38,906 nucleotides of DNA from an uncultured Coriobacteriaceae bacterium (GTDB taxonomy: Bacteria > Actinomycetota > Coriobacteriia > Coriobacteriales > Atopobiaceae). The translations under genes were made by a program, and so were the position numbers. The stretch lies in assembly GCA_902798915.1 (NCBI GenBank), contig CADBYM010000033.1:1-38906 (forward strand). Direction: 5' to 3'. Shown here piece after piece: positions 16,548 to 23,642 of the stretch. Positions within the stretch are counted from its first letter, which is position 1. Each line of letters opens with the position of its first letter. The notes under the pieces are model-generated. The model saw only the letters and a list, made by a program, of their open reading frames with translations, searched no databases and was not told the origin of the DNA.

Positions 16548-17605
16548 GACGCATCATTCCGTCGCGAAGACACCGATGCAAAGGGTGCCGTCCCTTGTGT
16601 GGCGCCCTGCGGCAGCAACTTGCCCGAGACGGGGAATTGCGGCTTGTCCACGGTCACACCAGAGAATTGCGGAACGATGCGCCAAAGCGTAGGATCGCCC
16701 ACAAGCACGTCGAACTCACCCTCGTACACAAGCTGCTCGAAGTCGTCTTCCTCGTGCAGCTGTACGTCCCCCGACTGAGCGAGCTCGGGCAGCATCATGA
16801 ACCACGTAGCGCACGTCACGGACGTCGCATCGTGCGAGAGAAACACATCCCGCATGGCGTTAGCCGCCACTTGCTGCTGCACTACGAGCACACGCTTGCC
16901 TCTGACGTCATACGACATCGCAATCTCCGCTGCGTCCTGTGCAGCCAACGGATTGGCCACTTCATACGGCGTGCCGAAGCGCCGCTCAAGCAGCTTAGCT
17001 GCGCGAAGACCCGAAGGCGCCACCACGAGGTTCTTCTCTGCGGCGGACGCTCGCACCACATCTTCGAACGACAGGCTCCATTCCTTGGGAGGAACGCAGT
17101 CCAAATCGAGAGGATTCGCACCCAACACCCGAACGCGTCCCGGCTCGATGGGCAGTCCCTCGTTGGCGAAGCGGTCAAAGAGGGCTACGTACGCCTTGCT
17201 AGCGCCCACGTCATAGAGTTCCATACCCGTGGTATCCATGGTAATGGTGGGCAGACCAGCACGGCGCTCGCTCATACGTCGAAGCGCGCGGTAGTCGGTG
17301 CCGATGACGGAGGGGACGGGCGTGCCGACGATGGCGGCAAAGTTCGCATCTATCTTGCGCGCAACGTCAGCAAGCTCTTCAACGAGCTTGTCGTCGCGAC
17401 CGAGAATGGCGTCCATGTCGCGCAACCCCGCGCTAAAGATTGCCGAGCGCTCCTCACTCCAACGCGGCTCGTCAAATCCGCAGATGTTGCCGGTGCACCC
17501 ACCGGCATCGCACACGACTACGATACCGCCAAGCTCGAAGAGCACGCTCACAGCGCCGGACTGGTCGGGCGCAAACGGCGTGAGGTACTTGCGGAGACCC
17601 CTCAT
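16544..17605 (-). CDS. Nitrogenase component-1-like protein (beta-like subunit)
   Basis: A 353-residue component-1 superfamily protein. The opening SGAVSVLFELGG with VVVCDAGGC and C42 (cysteines at 32, 37 and 42) corresponds to the GA..A..GI..xxHGPxGC block that holds cluster ligands in NifK- and NifD-type proteins. Further shared blocks are AIVGTPVPSVIGTD near 91-104 and LGANPLDLDC near 161-170. ATG at 17605 is chosen because it overlaps the preceding stop as ATGA and has GGGAGGTG upstream; the longer frame to 17632 is unlikely. Gene order suggests it pairs with the NifD-like product upstream and receives electrons from the NifH-like protein. The substrate cannot be told from sequence. Confidence 0.87.
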   Translation of the reverse strand: MRGLRKYLTPFAPDQSGAVSVLFELGGIVVVCDAGGCTGNICGFDEPRWSEERSAIFSAGLRDMDAILGRDDKLVEELADVARKIDANFAAIVGTPVPSVIGTDYRALRRMSERRAGLPTITMDTTGMELYDVGASKAYVALFDRFANEGLPIEPGRVRVLGANPLDLDCVPPKEWSLSFEDVVRASAAEKNLVVAPSGLRAAKLLERRFGTPYEVANPLAAQDAAEIAMSYDVRGKRVLVVQQQVAANAMRDVFLSHDATSVTCATWFMMLPELAQSGDVQLHEEDDFEQLVYEGEFDVLVGDPTLWRIVPQFSGVTVDKPQFPVSGKLLPQGATQGTAPFASVSSRRNDAS

Positions 17606-18993
17606 GCACCGCACCTCCCCTCGCTCACGCACGCCAGAGCCAGTGCACGCAACGCCTCAAACAGACGGCGCACGCCAGCGTAGCCATACGGCTGAACGTC
17701 GGAGTTCCATGCCAGGCCTTTGGCGTCCGGATGATACCAACACGCGTCCTTGCCCAATGCGTAGTCCACCGGATTCGACCTCACGTCGTAGTGGATCATC
17801 GTTGGCTCCATGTTTGAGTAGACGCGCGTCTGGGGACTCAACTCCGCCAGACGACGGAGAAAGACGTAGTTCTCTGCCTGAAGCGTGCCAAAGACCTCAC
17901 GTACCTCGAAGCCATACCGCGTCAGCGCGACAGCCAGCTCAAAGGGGTCGGCATTGAGGCACTCCCCCACCGCAAACGAGGCCCCCGGCGCGACGTCACC
18001 AAATGCCTCCACGGCTCGCTCTGCAGCCCGGTAGTCAGCGGCGTCATCAAAACGCGCGCCCAGAACCTTCCCCAACGCCCGGTATTGCGACCGAATGCGG
18101 TCCACCTGATACAGCCGTGTGAGTTCGATGGAGGGAATGCCCAAGCGTTCCTGCAAATCGGCCGCCGCAAAGCGTGCCTCGGGATGCAAAACAAGGTTGA
18201 AATTCGCCTCGGCCATGCGCTGAAATTCGTCAAAGTCCGCGCAACGGGACACCTCACGCACGCTTCGAACGCCCAAACCACGCAAGTACCCATACAGCTC
18301 GCAATCGTCCACCAGCGGCGCGAAGAACCCCAGCACATTGACGGAAGTCGCCCGCTTGGAACGCGGCTCGAGCAGTGAATACAAGCTTTGGCGCACGTGC
18401 ACCATAGGAGGGCGGCGTCCCTCTCGCGTGAGGGCATACATGTAACAGGGCCGGACAGGCAGCCCCACACGCTCCTCCGCCTTGCGGCAAACGCGCTCCA
18501 TATCGGTGCCGAGCAAGGCGTCCACACAGGTGATGCAGATCATTACGAGCGACGGTCGCACCGCCAAACAGCCTACGACCTCTTCCACGGCTTGCGGAAT
18601 CTTGCGCAGGTGACGACCGGTGACGATGTCCGTCTCGTCCATGTTCAGGTAGAAGAAGCGGTCCTTGTAGGCCGGCATGTCGCTGACGAGCGAAGTATTG
18701 CGCCCGCAGCAGCCCGGCGCCACGAGCAGCATCACAGAACCGGGAATGGCAAGGCCGGCGCGCTTGACGCCAAACCCCTCCGCACCGGGAGAGTTGAAGG
18801 CCAACGTGGCAGGAGAGCTGTATATGAGGTGGCGGTTCGAGACAAGCTCGTCGGGCAGGTCATCCAACCCTCGGCGTGCCAGCTCCGCCGCAGTCGCAAA
18901 GAATGGTATTGCCTCACAAGGAGCAATCTCCCGTGCGTCATGTTGTCCCACGGAGGACCGTCCCCCCTGCGGAGCATCGTATGGGCAGGTCAT
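17602..18993 (-). CDS. Nitrogenase component-1-like protein (NifD-like alpha subunit)
   Basis: A 463-residue component-1 superfamily protein directly after the NifH-like gene (three-base gap). Candidate cluster ligands are C95/C96 in VAPGCCGRN and C153/C156 in ICITCVDALLG, which match the spacing of the conserved central cysteine region of NifD-like proteins (the GD[DN]I-type block appears here as LGTDMERV). DETDIVTG near 119-126 and QPYGYAGVRRL near the C-terminus are further family traits. Shorter than NifD (about 480-540) and without a recognisable FeMo-cofactor Cys and His pair, so nitrogen fixation is unlikely. I infer a catalytic alpha-like subunit of an unknown reductase. BchN/ChlN and CfbD are the nearest functional analogues, but their partners are absent. 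Confidence 0.87.
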   Translation of the reverse strand: MTCPYDAPQGGRSSVGQHDAREIAPCEAIPFFATAAELARRGLDDLPDELVSNRHLIYSSPATLAFNSPGAEGFGVKRAGLAIPGSVMLLVAPGCCGRNTSLVSDMPAYKDRFFYLNMDETDIVTGRHLRKIPQAVEEVVGCLAVRPSLVMICITCVDALLGTDMERVCRKAEERVGLPVRPCYMYALTREGRRPPMVHVRQSLYSLLEPRSKRATSVNVLGFFAPLVDDCELYGYLRGLGVRSVREVSRCADFDEFQRMAEANFNLVLHPEARFAAADLQERLGIPSIELTRLYQVDRIRSQYRALGKVLGARFDDAADYRAAERAVEAFGDVAPGASFAVGECLNADPFELAVALTRYGFEVREVFGTLQAENYVFLRRLAELSPQTRVYSNMEPTMIHYDVRSNPVDYALGKDACWYHPDAKGLAWNSDVQPYGYAGVRRLFEALRALALACVSEGRCGA

Positions 18994-18996
18994 GCG

Positions 18997-19749
18997 TTAC
19001 ACCTCGCCATCAGAAAGGCGCATCGCGAGGTCGAGGAAGCACTTGCTCACGGGAAGCGTCGGGTCACCCTCGATTACCGTCTTGCCTTCGTCCTCAAAGC
19101 GCGTTATGTCGTCGGAGCGCGGTATGCGCGCCACGACAGGCAACCCATGCCCAGCCGCAAAGGCCTCGACCTTCTCGTCCTCGTCCAAGACGTTGCGGTG
19201 ATTGAGAATGACGCCGGCCACCCGCGCATAGCCGCGATCCTCGAAGTTCTCAACGGCGGTATTGATGTTGTTTGCCGCGTAGAGGGCCATCTTCTCGCCG
19301 GAGGTCACGATGAGGACCTTCTCGGCATAGCCCTCGCGAATGGGCGCGGCAAAGCCACCGCACACCACATCGCCCAGGACATCGTAGAGCACCACATCGG
19401 GCTTCCACGTCTGGAACAGACGCAAATCCTCAAGCAGGTTGAACGTCGCGATGATGCCTCGCCCTGCGCAGCCGAGTCCCGGCGTGGGACCTCCCGTCTC
19501 GATGCACAACACGCCCCCGAAGCCCTCGCGTGCAATCTGCTCAAGCGTGGGATCGTCGTCGTTCTCGCGCATGTAGTTCATGACAGGCTGAAGCGGTTCG
19601 CCACCCAAGAGGTTGATGGTGGAGTCCGCCTTGGGATCGCACCCGATTTGGATTACCCGTTTGCCCTGCACGGCAAACGCCGCCGCGAGGTTGCTGGTGA
19701 TGGTGGACTTACCGATGCCACCCTTGCCGTAAATGGCTATTTTGAGCAT
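18997..19749 (-). CDS. NifH-like [4Fe-4S] reductase (nitrogenase iron-protein family)
   Basis: A 250-residue ATP-dependent electron donor of the NifH/BchL/CfbC family. It has the Walker A loop GKGGIGKST at 8-16, the DPKADST block at 38-44, and both cluster-ligating cysteines, C94 in GLGCAGRGI and C130 in [16 protein letters not shown]. As a homodimer it should hold one [4Fe-4S] cluster and feed electrons to a component-1 partner on ATP hydrolysis. It is shorter at the C-terminus than NifH (about 275-295). First gene of the operon, preceded by a leader with two dyads. The reductase call is firm; which partner it serves is inferred from adjacency. Confidence 0.95.
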   Translation of the reverse strand: MLKIAIYGKGGIGKSTITSNLAAAFAVQGKRVIQIGCDPKADSTINLLGGEPLQPVMNYMRENDDDPTLEQIAREGFGGVLCIETGGPTPGLGCAGRGIIATFNLLEDLRLFQTWKPDVVLYDVLGDVVCGGFAAPIREGYAEKVLIVTSGEKMALYAANNINTAVENFEDRGYARVAGVILNHRNVLDEDEKVEAFAAGHGLPVVARIPRSDDITRFEDEGKTVIEGDPTLPVSKCFLDLAMRLSDGEV

Positions 19750-19786
19750 GTCTCTCCCTCATTGCGTCTCTTGCTGCTCGGAACGT

Positions 19787-19855
19787 GCACAGTTGTGCGA
19801 GCCGAACCTTGCCCTCAGATAGCCTCCACATCATACCATTGCCGTGCGTTCGCAC
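19787..19855 (-). promoter_or_regulatory. Putative operon promoter region with two GTGC/GCAC dyads
   Basis: The leader of the nitrogenase-like operon holds an extended -10 on the minus strand (TGG-TATGAT, the hexamer at 19830-19835). A dyad GTGCGTTCGCAC at 19844-19855 overlaps its -35 position, and a second dyad GCACAGTTGTGC lies downstream at 19787-19798. No good -35 hexamer is seen, which would suit an activator-dependent or tightly repressed promoter. The dyads are seen; the regulatory role is inferred. Confidence 0.35.
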
Positions 19856-19975
19856 CGTACACTTCTCTGCGGACAACATGATACACAAACGAGTCGCAAA
19901 AGTCGAACATTTGTTTGCTTTCAGCAGCAAGAGGCATACCCAAAGCTACCTCCCTGTGCTAAGCTTTGCGCCACC

Positions 19976-20614
19976 ATGATTGCGACACTCGACGACATAT
20001 CCGAAGCCTTCGCGCAACAGCCTCCTTTCGGGGCGGCTGTTCTCATCCCGCTTGTCGAGCGTGCGGACGGCCTGCGCGTCCTCTTCGAGGTTCGCGCCGC
20101 TTCGCTCGCAATCCAGCCAAGCGAGGTCTGCTTGCCCGGTGGCCACGTCGAACGAGGCGAGACACCACAAGAGGCGGCGATTCGTGAGACCTGCGAGGAG
20201 CTTCTCGTCGACGAGAAAAACGTGCACGTGTTGGGCACGCTTGGCTGCATGGAGGGACCTGGCGGCAGGGCGCTTTGGGTCTTTGTGGGAACGCTCGCCA
20301 ACTACGAGGGCACCTTTTCGTCCGATGAGGTGGACCACACGTTCACTCTCCCACTTGACTGGCTTCTGACGCACAATCCCGCGTGCTATACCATCGAGCA
20401 ATGCCCCGTCTTCCCTGAGGACTTCCCCTGGAATCGCATCCCCGGTGGTCGCGCATACCCGTGGCACTCACGTGCATATGACGTCCCGTTCTATCTGGAG
20501 ACCGAGCCACTTCTGTGGGGCGCCACCGCACGCATCATACATCGCTTTTCGCAGGCGCTCAAAGACGCCATCGAGGAGCGGGAGGCGCGCGTGCCATGCG
20601 ACGGGAGACGTTGA
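19976..20614 (+). CDS. NUDIX hydrolase, CoA pyrophosphatase-like
   Basis: A 212-residue NUDIX protein. The NUDIX box GHVERGETPQEAAIRET continues to CEELLV (about residues 56-80) and fits GX5EX7REUXEE. The preceding LAIQPSEVCLPGG matches the region that precedes the box in CoA-type (UPF0035, YeaB-like) NUDIX enzymes, so cleavage of CoA or a related nucleotide diphosphate is the best guess. The frame runs further upstream but homology starts at the ATG at 19976; no clear ribosome binding site precedes it, so a leaderless or weakly translated start is possible. It diverges from the nitrogenase-like operon and ends 54 bases before bcp. Confidence 0.85.
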   Translation: MIATLDDISEAFAQQPPFGAAVLIPLVERADGLRVLFEVRAASLAIQPSEVCLPGGHVERGETPQEAAIRETCEELLVDEKNVHVLGTLGCMEGPGGRALWVFVGTLANYEGTFSSDEVDHTFTLPLDWLLTHNPACYTIEQCPVFPEDFPWNRIPGGRAYPWHSRAYDVPFYLETEPLLWGATARIIHRFSQALKDAIEEREARVPCDGRR

Positions 20615-20668
20615 GCGCAGTATACTTCGAGGAGGCAAGGCCACACCTAGCGCCACAGAGAAAGGCTC

Positions 20669-21127
20669 ATGATGCTCGAACCAGGAACCCAAGCGCCCGA
20701 CTTCACCCTCCCCGACCAGAACGGCGACCTGCACTCGCTTTCGGACTACCGAGGCAAAAAGGTCGTCCTCTACTTCTATCCACGCGACATGACGGCTGGC
20801 TGCACCAAGCAGGCATGCGCATTCGGCGACCTCTACCCACAGTTCCAAGAGAAGGGTGCCGTCGTCATCGGCATCAGCAAAGACACCGTCGCCTCGCACA
20901 AGCGCTTCGAGCAGAAGCATGGCCTTCCGTTCGCGCTGCTCTCCGACACCGAACTCGTTGCCATCAAGGCCTACGACGTGTGGAAAGAAAAGAAGCTCTA
21001 CGGTAAGGTTTCGATGGGCGTCGTCCGCACCACCTACCTCATCGATGAGGATGGGGTGATCACAAAGGCTTTCGGCAAGGTGAAGGCAGCCGATAACCCC
21101 GCCCAGATGTTGGCCGAACTCTCGTGA
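20669..21127 (+). CDS. bcp: Thioredoxin-dependent thiol peroxidase, Bcp/PrxQ family
   Basis: A 152-residue peroxiredoxin that reduces hydroperoxides using thioredoxin. The active-site block DMTAGCTKQACAF holds the peroxidatic cysteine and, five residues on, the resolving cysteine of atypical 2-Cys PrxQ enzymes. The N-terminal APDFTLPDQNG block and full length fit the family. AGAAAGG lies upstream of two consecutive ATG codons (20669, 20672). Its stop overlaps the GTG start of yaaA, so the two peroxide-defence genes are translationally coupled. Confidence 0.95.
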   Translation: MMLEPGTQAPDFTLPDQNGDLHSLSDYRGKKVVLYFYPRDMTAGCTKQACAFGDLYPQFQEKGAVVIGISKDTVASHKRFEQKHGLPFALLSDTELVAIKAYDVWKEKKLYGKVSMGVVRTTYLIDEDGVITKAFGKVKAADNPAQMLAELS

Positions 21128-21864
21128 GGATCATCGTATCGCCCGCAAAGAAGATGGTTTGCGATCCTGATGCACCTCAGCCACGGGGCCTTCCCGCATT
21201 CGTGCGGGAGGCCGAGCGACTGAGGGATTGGGTCTGCAACCTCTCGTATGCGGAGCAGAAGGCGCTCTGGCGCTGCAGTGACGCCATCGCGCGCCGAAGC
21301 GCGGAGCAATTCGCACATATGGACCTGCGGGAAAGCCTTACGCCCGCGCTGCTCTCCTATGACGGCATACAGTACGCGTACATGGCTCCCACGGTTTTCG
21401 ACGAGGATCAGCTCGCCTATGTACAGGAGCATCTGCGCATACTCTCGGGATTCTACGGCGCCTTGCGACCGATGGACGGCGTGGCGCCTTATCGCCTCGA
21501 GATGCAAGCGAAGGTTGCCGTCGATGGCCATGCCAATCTCTATGAGTATTGGGGTGATTTGCTCTATCGCAACGTCATGGGACGGGATCACGTACTCGTG
21601 AACCTCGCCTCAAAGGAGTATTCGAAGGCAATAGAGCGCTACCTCCAACCCGAGGACCGCTACGTCACCTGCGTGTTTGGTGAGCTGGTGGGCGGGCGCG
21701 TGGTGCAGAGGGGCGTATACGCAAAGATGGCGCGCGGCGAGATGGTGCGCTACCTTGCGAACATCCGGGCCGAAGAGCCCGAGCAGATGCGCACCTTCGC
21801 TTGGAGTGGCTACACCTACGACGAGAGCCGCTCTACCAGCGCGACATATGTATTCGCCCGGTAA
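21124..21864 (+). CDS. yaaA: Peroxide stress protein YaaA (UPF0246)
   Basis: A 246-residue member of the YaaA/DUF328 family, which lowers peroxide damage in E. coli by limiting free iron. Family blocks include the N-terminal RIIVSPAKKM, the PYRLEM segment after LRPMDGVA, and NLASKEYSKAI. The start is GTG, overlapping the bcp stop (GTGA). Pairing with a Bcp peroxidase supports a joint role against peroxide in an anaerobe whose iron-sulfur enzymes are fragile. Confidence 0.92.
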   Translation: MRIIVSPAKKMVCDPDAPQPRGLPAFVREAERLRDWVCNLSYAEQKALWRCSDAIARRSAEQFAHMDLRESLTPALLSYDGIQYAYMAPTVFDEDQLAYVQEHLRILSGFYGALRPMDGVAPYRLEMQAKVAVDGHANLYEYWGDLLYRNVMGRDHVLVNLASKEYSKAIERYLQPEDRYVTCVFGELVGGRVVQRGVYAKMARGEMVRYLANIRAEEPEQMRTFAWSGYTYDESRSTSATYVFAR

Positions 21865-21877
21865 CAAGGAGGTCGTC

Positions 21878-22444
21878 ATGAGCGCGGCGAAATCATCCGT
21901 TAATTACGTCAGCCTGAGCAAGGCCATGTCCAAAGCGCTGCGTCATCGTCCGGAACGGCTCGGCATCACCCTTGCCTCAGACGGAAGCGTAGAGCTGCAG
22001 ACGCTCATTGACGCACTCAACCGACGGGGTGGGTGGCCGCGCGAGCTGGACGAGGCGGATGTCATGGAGGTCGTGCAGAACGGTTCAAAGCAACGCTTCG
22101 CGGTCGAGGCCGGTCGCATACGGGCGCGCTATGGCCACACGGTTCCGCTACCGATAACCTACGAGCGCGCTGAACCACCTGCGATTCTCTACCACGGGAC
22201 ATCACCCTCATCCGTGGGTGCCATTCTTGCAGAAGGACTGCTTCCCATGGATCGAAAGACCGTGCACCTCTCGGTAGACGTTCCAACGGCCAAACAAGTT
22301 GGGGCGCGTCACGGAGGAAGGGCCACCGTCCTGCTCGTGGACGCGGCCCAAGCCTCGCGCGCCGGCATCACCTTCTATCGCGGCAACGACCAAACATGGC
22401 TCGCCGATCGCATCCCACCACAGTACCTTTCGGTGATGGAGTAA
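21878..22444 (+). CDS. kptA: RNA 2'-phosphotransferase, Tpt1/KptA family
   Basis: A 188-residue Tpt1/KptA protein. In eukaryotes and archaea Tpt1 moves the splice-junction 2'-phosphate of tRNA to NAD+; the bacterial role is unclear. Family motifs are present: SKALRHRPERLGI (the N-terminal Arg-His pair), YHGT near 107, HLSVD near 129, and the C-terminal FYRGNDQTWL with the following PPQYL. The ATG at 21878 has AAGGAGGT at ideal spacing, 13 bases after yaaA ends. No RNA ligase or 2'-phosphate-producing enzyme is nearby, so its substrate here is unknown. Confidence 0.92.
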   Translation: MSAAKSSVNYVSLSKAMSKALRHRPERLGITLASDGSVELQTLIDALNRRGGWPRELDEADVMEVVQNGSKQRFAVEAGRIRARYGHTVPLPITYERAEPPAILYHGTSPSSVGAILAEGLLPMDRKTVHLSVDVPTAKQVGARHGGRATVLLVDAAQASRAGITFYRGNDQTWLADRIPPQYLSVME

Positions 22445-22448
22445 GGAC

Positions 22449-22479
22449 CCGAGGACAGAATTCTCATCGGTGCTTTTTT
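22449..22479 (+). terminator. Probable Rho-independent terminator of the bcp-yaaA-kptA unit
   Basis: CCGAGGA and TCATCGG form a seven-base stem with one mismatch, followed by TGCTTTTTT. The T-run touches the -35 box of the next promoter. Confidence 0.55.
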
Positions 22480-22505
22480 GACCTTAAGCTAATCTTACGT
22501 ACAAT
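22478..22505 (+). promoter_or_regulatory. Strong sigma-70-type promoter in front of decayed region
   Basis: TTGACC (22478-22483) and TACAAT (22500-22505) are 16 bases apart, among the closest matches to consensus in the window. The transcript begins about 22512, where a CTCCTTGTG/CACAAGGAG dyad (22512-22520, 22536-22544) could pair with and hide an AAGGAG ribosome site. Confidence 0.55.
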
Positions 22506-22662
22506 TGTTCGCTCCTTGTGCTATACTTGCTTCATCACAAGGAGAGGCCGCAAGGCATGCCAGAGGGTCGCACTCCCATCATCGCCCCCACGCTGCGGGC
22601 GACAGGTGGCACTTTCCCCAGCACAATCCATGGTTCGTTTTGGCTTTCGGAAAGGAGAGCTC

Positions 22663-22755
22663 ATGTCCAGCTATTCAATTGGCGTCCAGGGCATCTACAC
22701 CAGTTACCACTCCGGCAGACTTGCAGCGGTCGATGAGACCGACCGAGCTGCCTAA
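22663..22755 (+). CDS. Possible small ORF of 30 residues
   Basis: An ATG with an excellent ribosome site (GGAAAGGAG, six to seven bases upstream) opens a 30-codon frame starting MSSYSIGVQGIYTSYHSGRL and ending TAA. I do not recognise it. It lies about 150 bases downstream of the strong promoter at 22478. It may be a real small protein or the front end of a broken gene whose continuation appears in another frame. Confidence 0.3.
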   Translation: MSSYSIGVQGIYTSYHSGRLAAVDETDRAA

Positions 22756-23104
22756 GACAACCACCAGCCTCAACAAGCTCCTCGCATCGCTCAACCATGA
22801 GCCTCTCGATTTGGTGCACCGCATCCTCAATGGATAGCACGTCGAACCCGAGACTGCACAGACGCCCACGTGCCCGAGGGTGAATACGGACTCTTCTTTG
22901 CCGGCACCATGATCGACGAGCTCATCAGTGAGTCGTGGCTTGCGGCAGAGAACCTCCCATTGGCCTCGTAGCCACCGGCGCGTCCACGCAGAGAAAGATA
23001 AACCAAAGGCGTGATGCAGTTGGCGCGCGCCATGCTCTACCGACTAGCATTCCAATTCGTCAAATGACTTGTGCGTTACCATATATACCAAGGATGGAGG
23101 CTGG

Positions 23105-23469
23105 ATGAGGATCGTGAATGATGACGTAGTTGCTCGTTCCAAACGAAGGCAGCAATACCTACATCGTCTCGAAGGACTACGAACCATGGACGACGACTTC
23201 ATGCGCTGCGTACTTAAGAACAACCTTCCACTTGCACAGCACATACTCAGAATTTAAAGAAGACTCCAGAAGGGAAAGACGAGATGTGCCAAGCATTCGA
23301 AGACACCTATAACGAGGGACTCCAGCAGGGCATGGAGCAGGGCATGGAGCAGAACCTGCTGAAGAATTCGAAGAGCGTGATGGACAAGCTCGCCTACACC
23401 GCCCAAGAGGCGCTCAGCCTCCTCAACGTGCCTGCGTCGGAGCAATCACGCTACCTCGAGATGCTGTAG
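23105..23469 (+). pseudogene. Internally deleted Rpn/PD-(D/E)XK nuclease-family transposase
   Basis: The N-terminal part (23105-23257, ATG after GGAGG) reads MRIVNDDVVARSKRRQQYL and then DDDFMRCVLKNNLPLAQHILRI, the typical start of Rpn/YhgA-like recombination-promoting nucleases. After a stop, another frame from about 23251 reads NLKKTPEGKDEMCQAFEDTY followed by two GMEQ repeats and ALSLLNVPASEQSRYLEML, the typical C-terminus of the same family. The nuclease core, normally 150-200 residues with the catalytic D-(D/E)XK residues, is missing, and the two parts are out of frame. The remnant cannot be active. Confidence 0.8.
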
Positions 23470-23642
23470 GATCTCGGCAACCTTGGCGATCATCTAGGCG
23501 AGCGTTGCGGTCTTCTGCCATTAGTCTCTGAGTATCGTCCGCTCTTTCGCCTTCATCCCACCACAAACGTCACCCACACCCTACAGATGCGGACCGGCCC
23601 CACCAATCGCGACGTCGTCGGGCGAATGAATCGATTTCGCTA

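Larger units (their letters stand above)
22445..23104 (+). other. 660-base stretch without a convincing gene, probably decayed
   Basis: Apart from the terminator, promoter and small ORF listed separately, this stretch holds short broken frames. One near 22871-22970 reads EYGLFFAGTMIDELISES and then stops; another near 22740-22837 reads SLNKLLASLNHEPLDLV and stops. I do not recognise either. The pattern of short plausible peptides in shifting frames next to a truncated transposase suggests gene decay. Confidence 0.45.

Noticed and set aside
16544..18993. BchNB/ChlNB or CfbD type enzymes
   Set aside because: No tetrapyrrole genes (Cfb, Bch, Chl) are near, and the Hyp linkage has no place in those pathways.
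10566..19749. True nitrogen-fixation (nif) cluster
   Set aside because: No NifB in the window, shortened component-1 proteins without recognisable FeMo-cofactor ligands, and Hyp genes in place of nif assembly genes.
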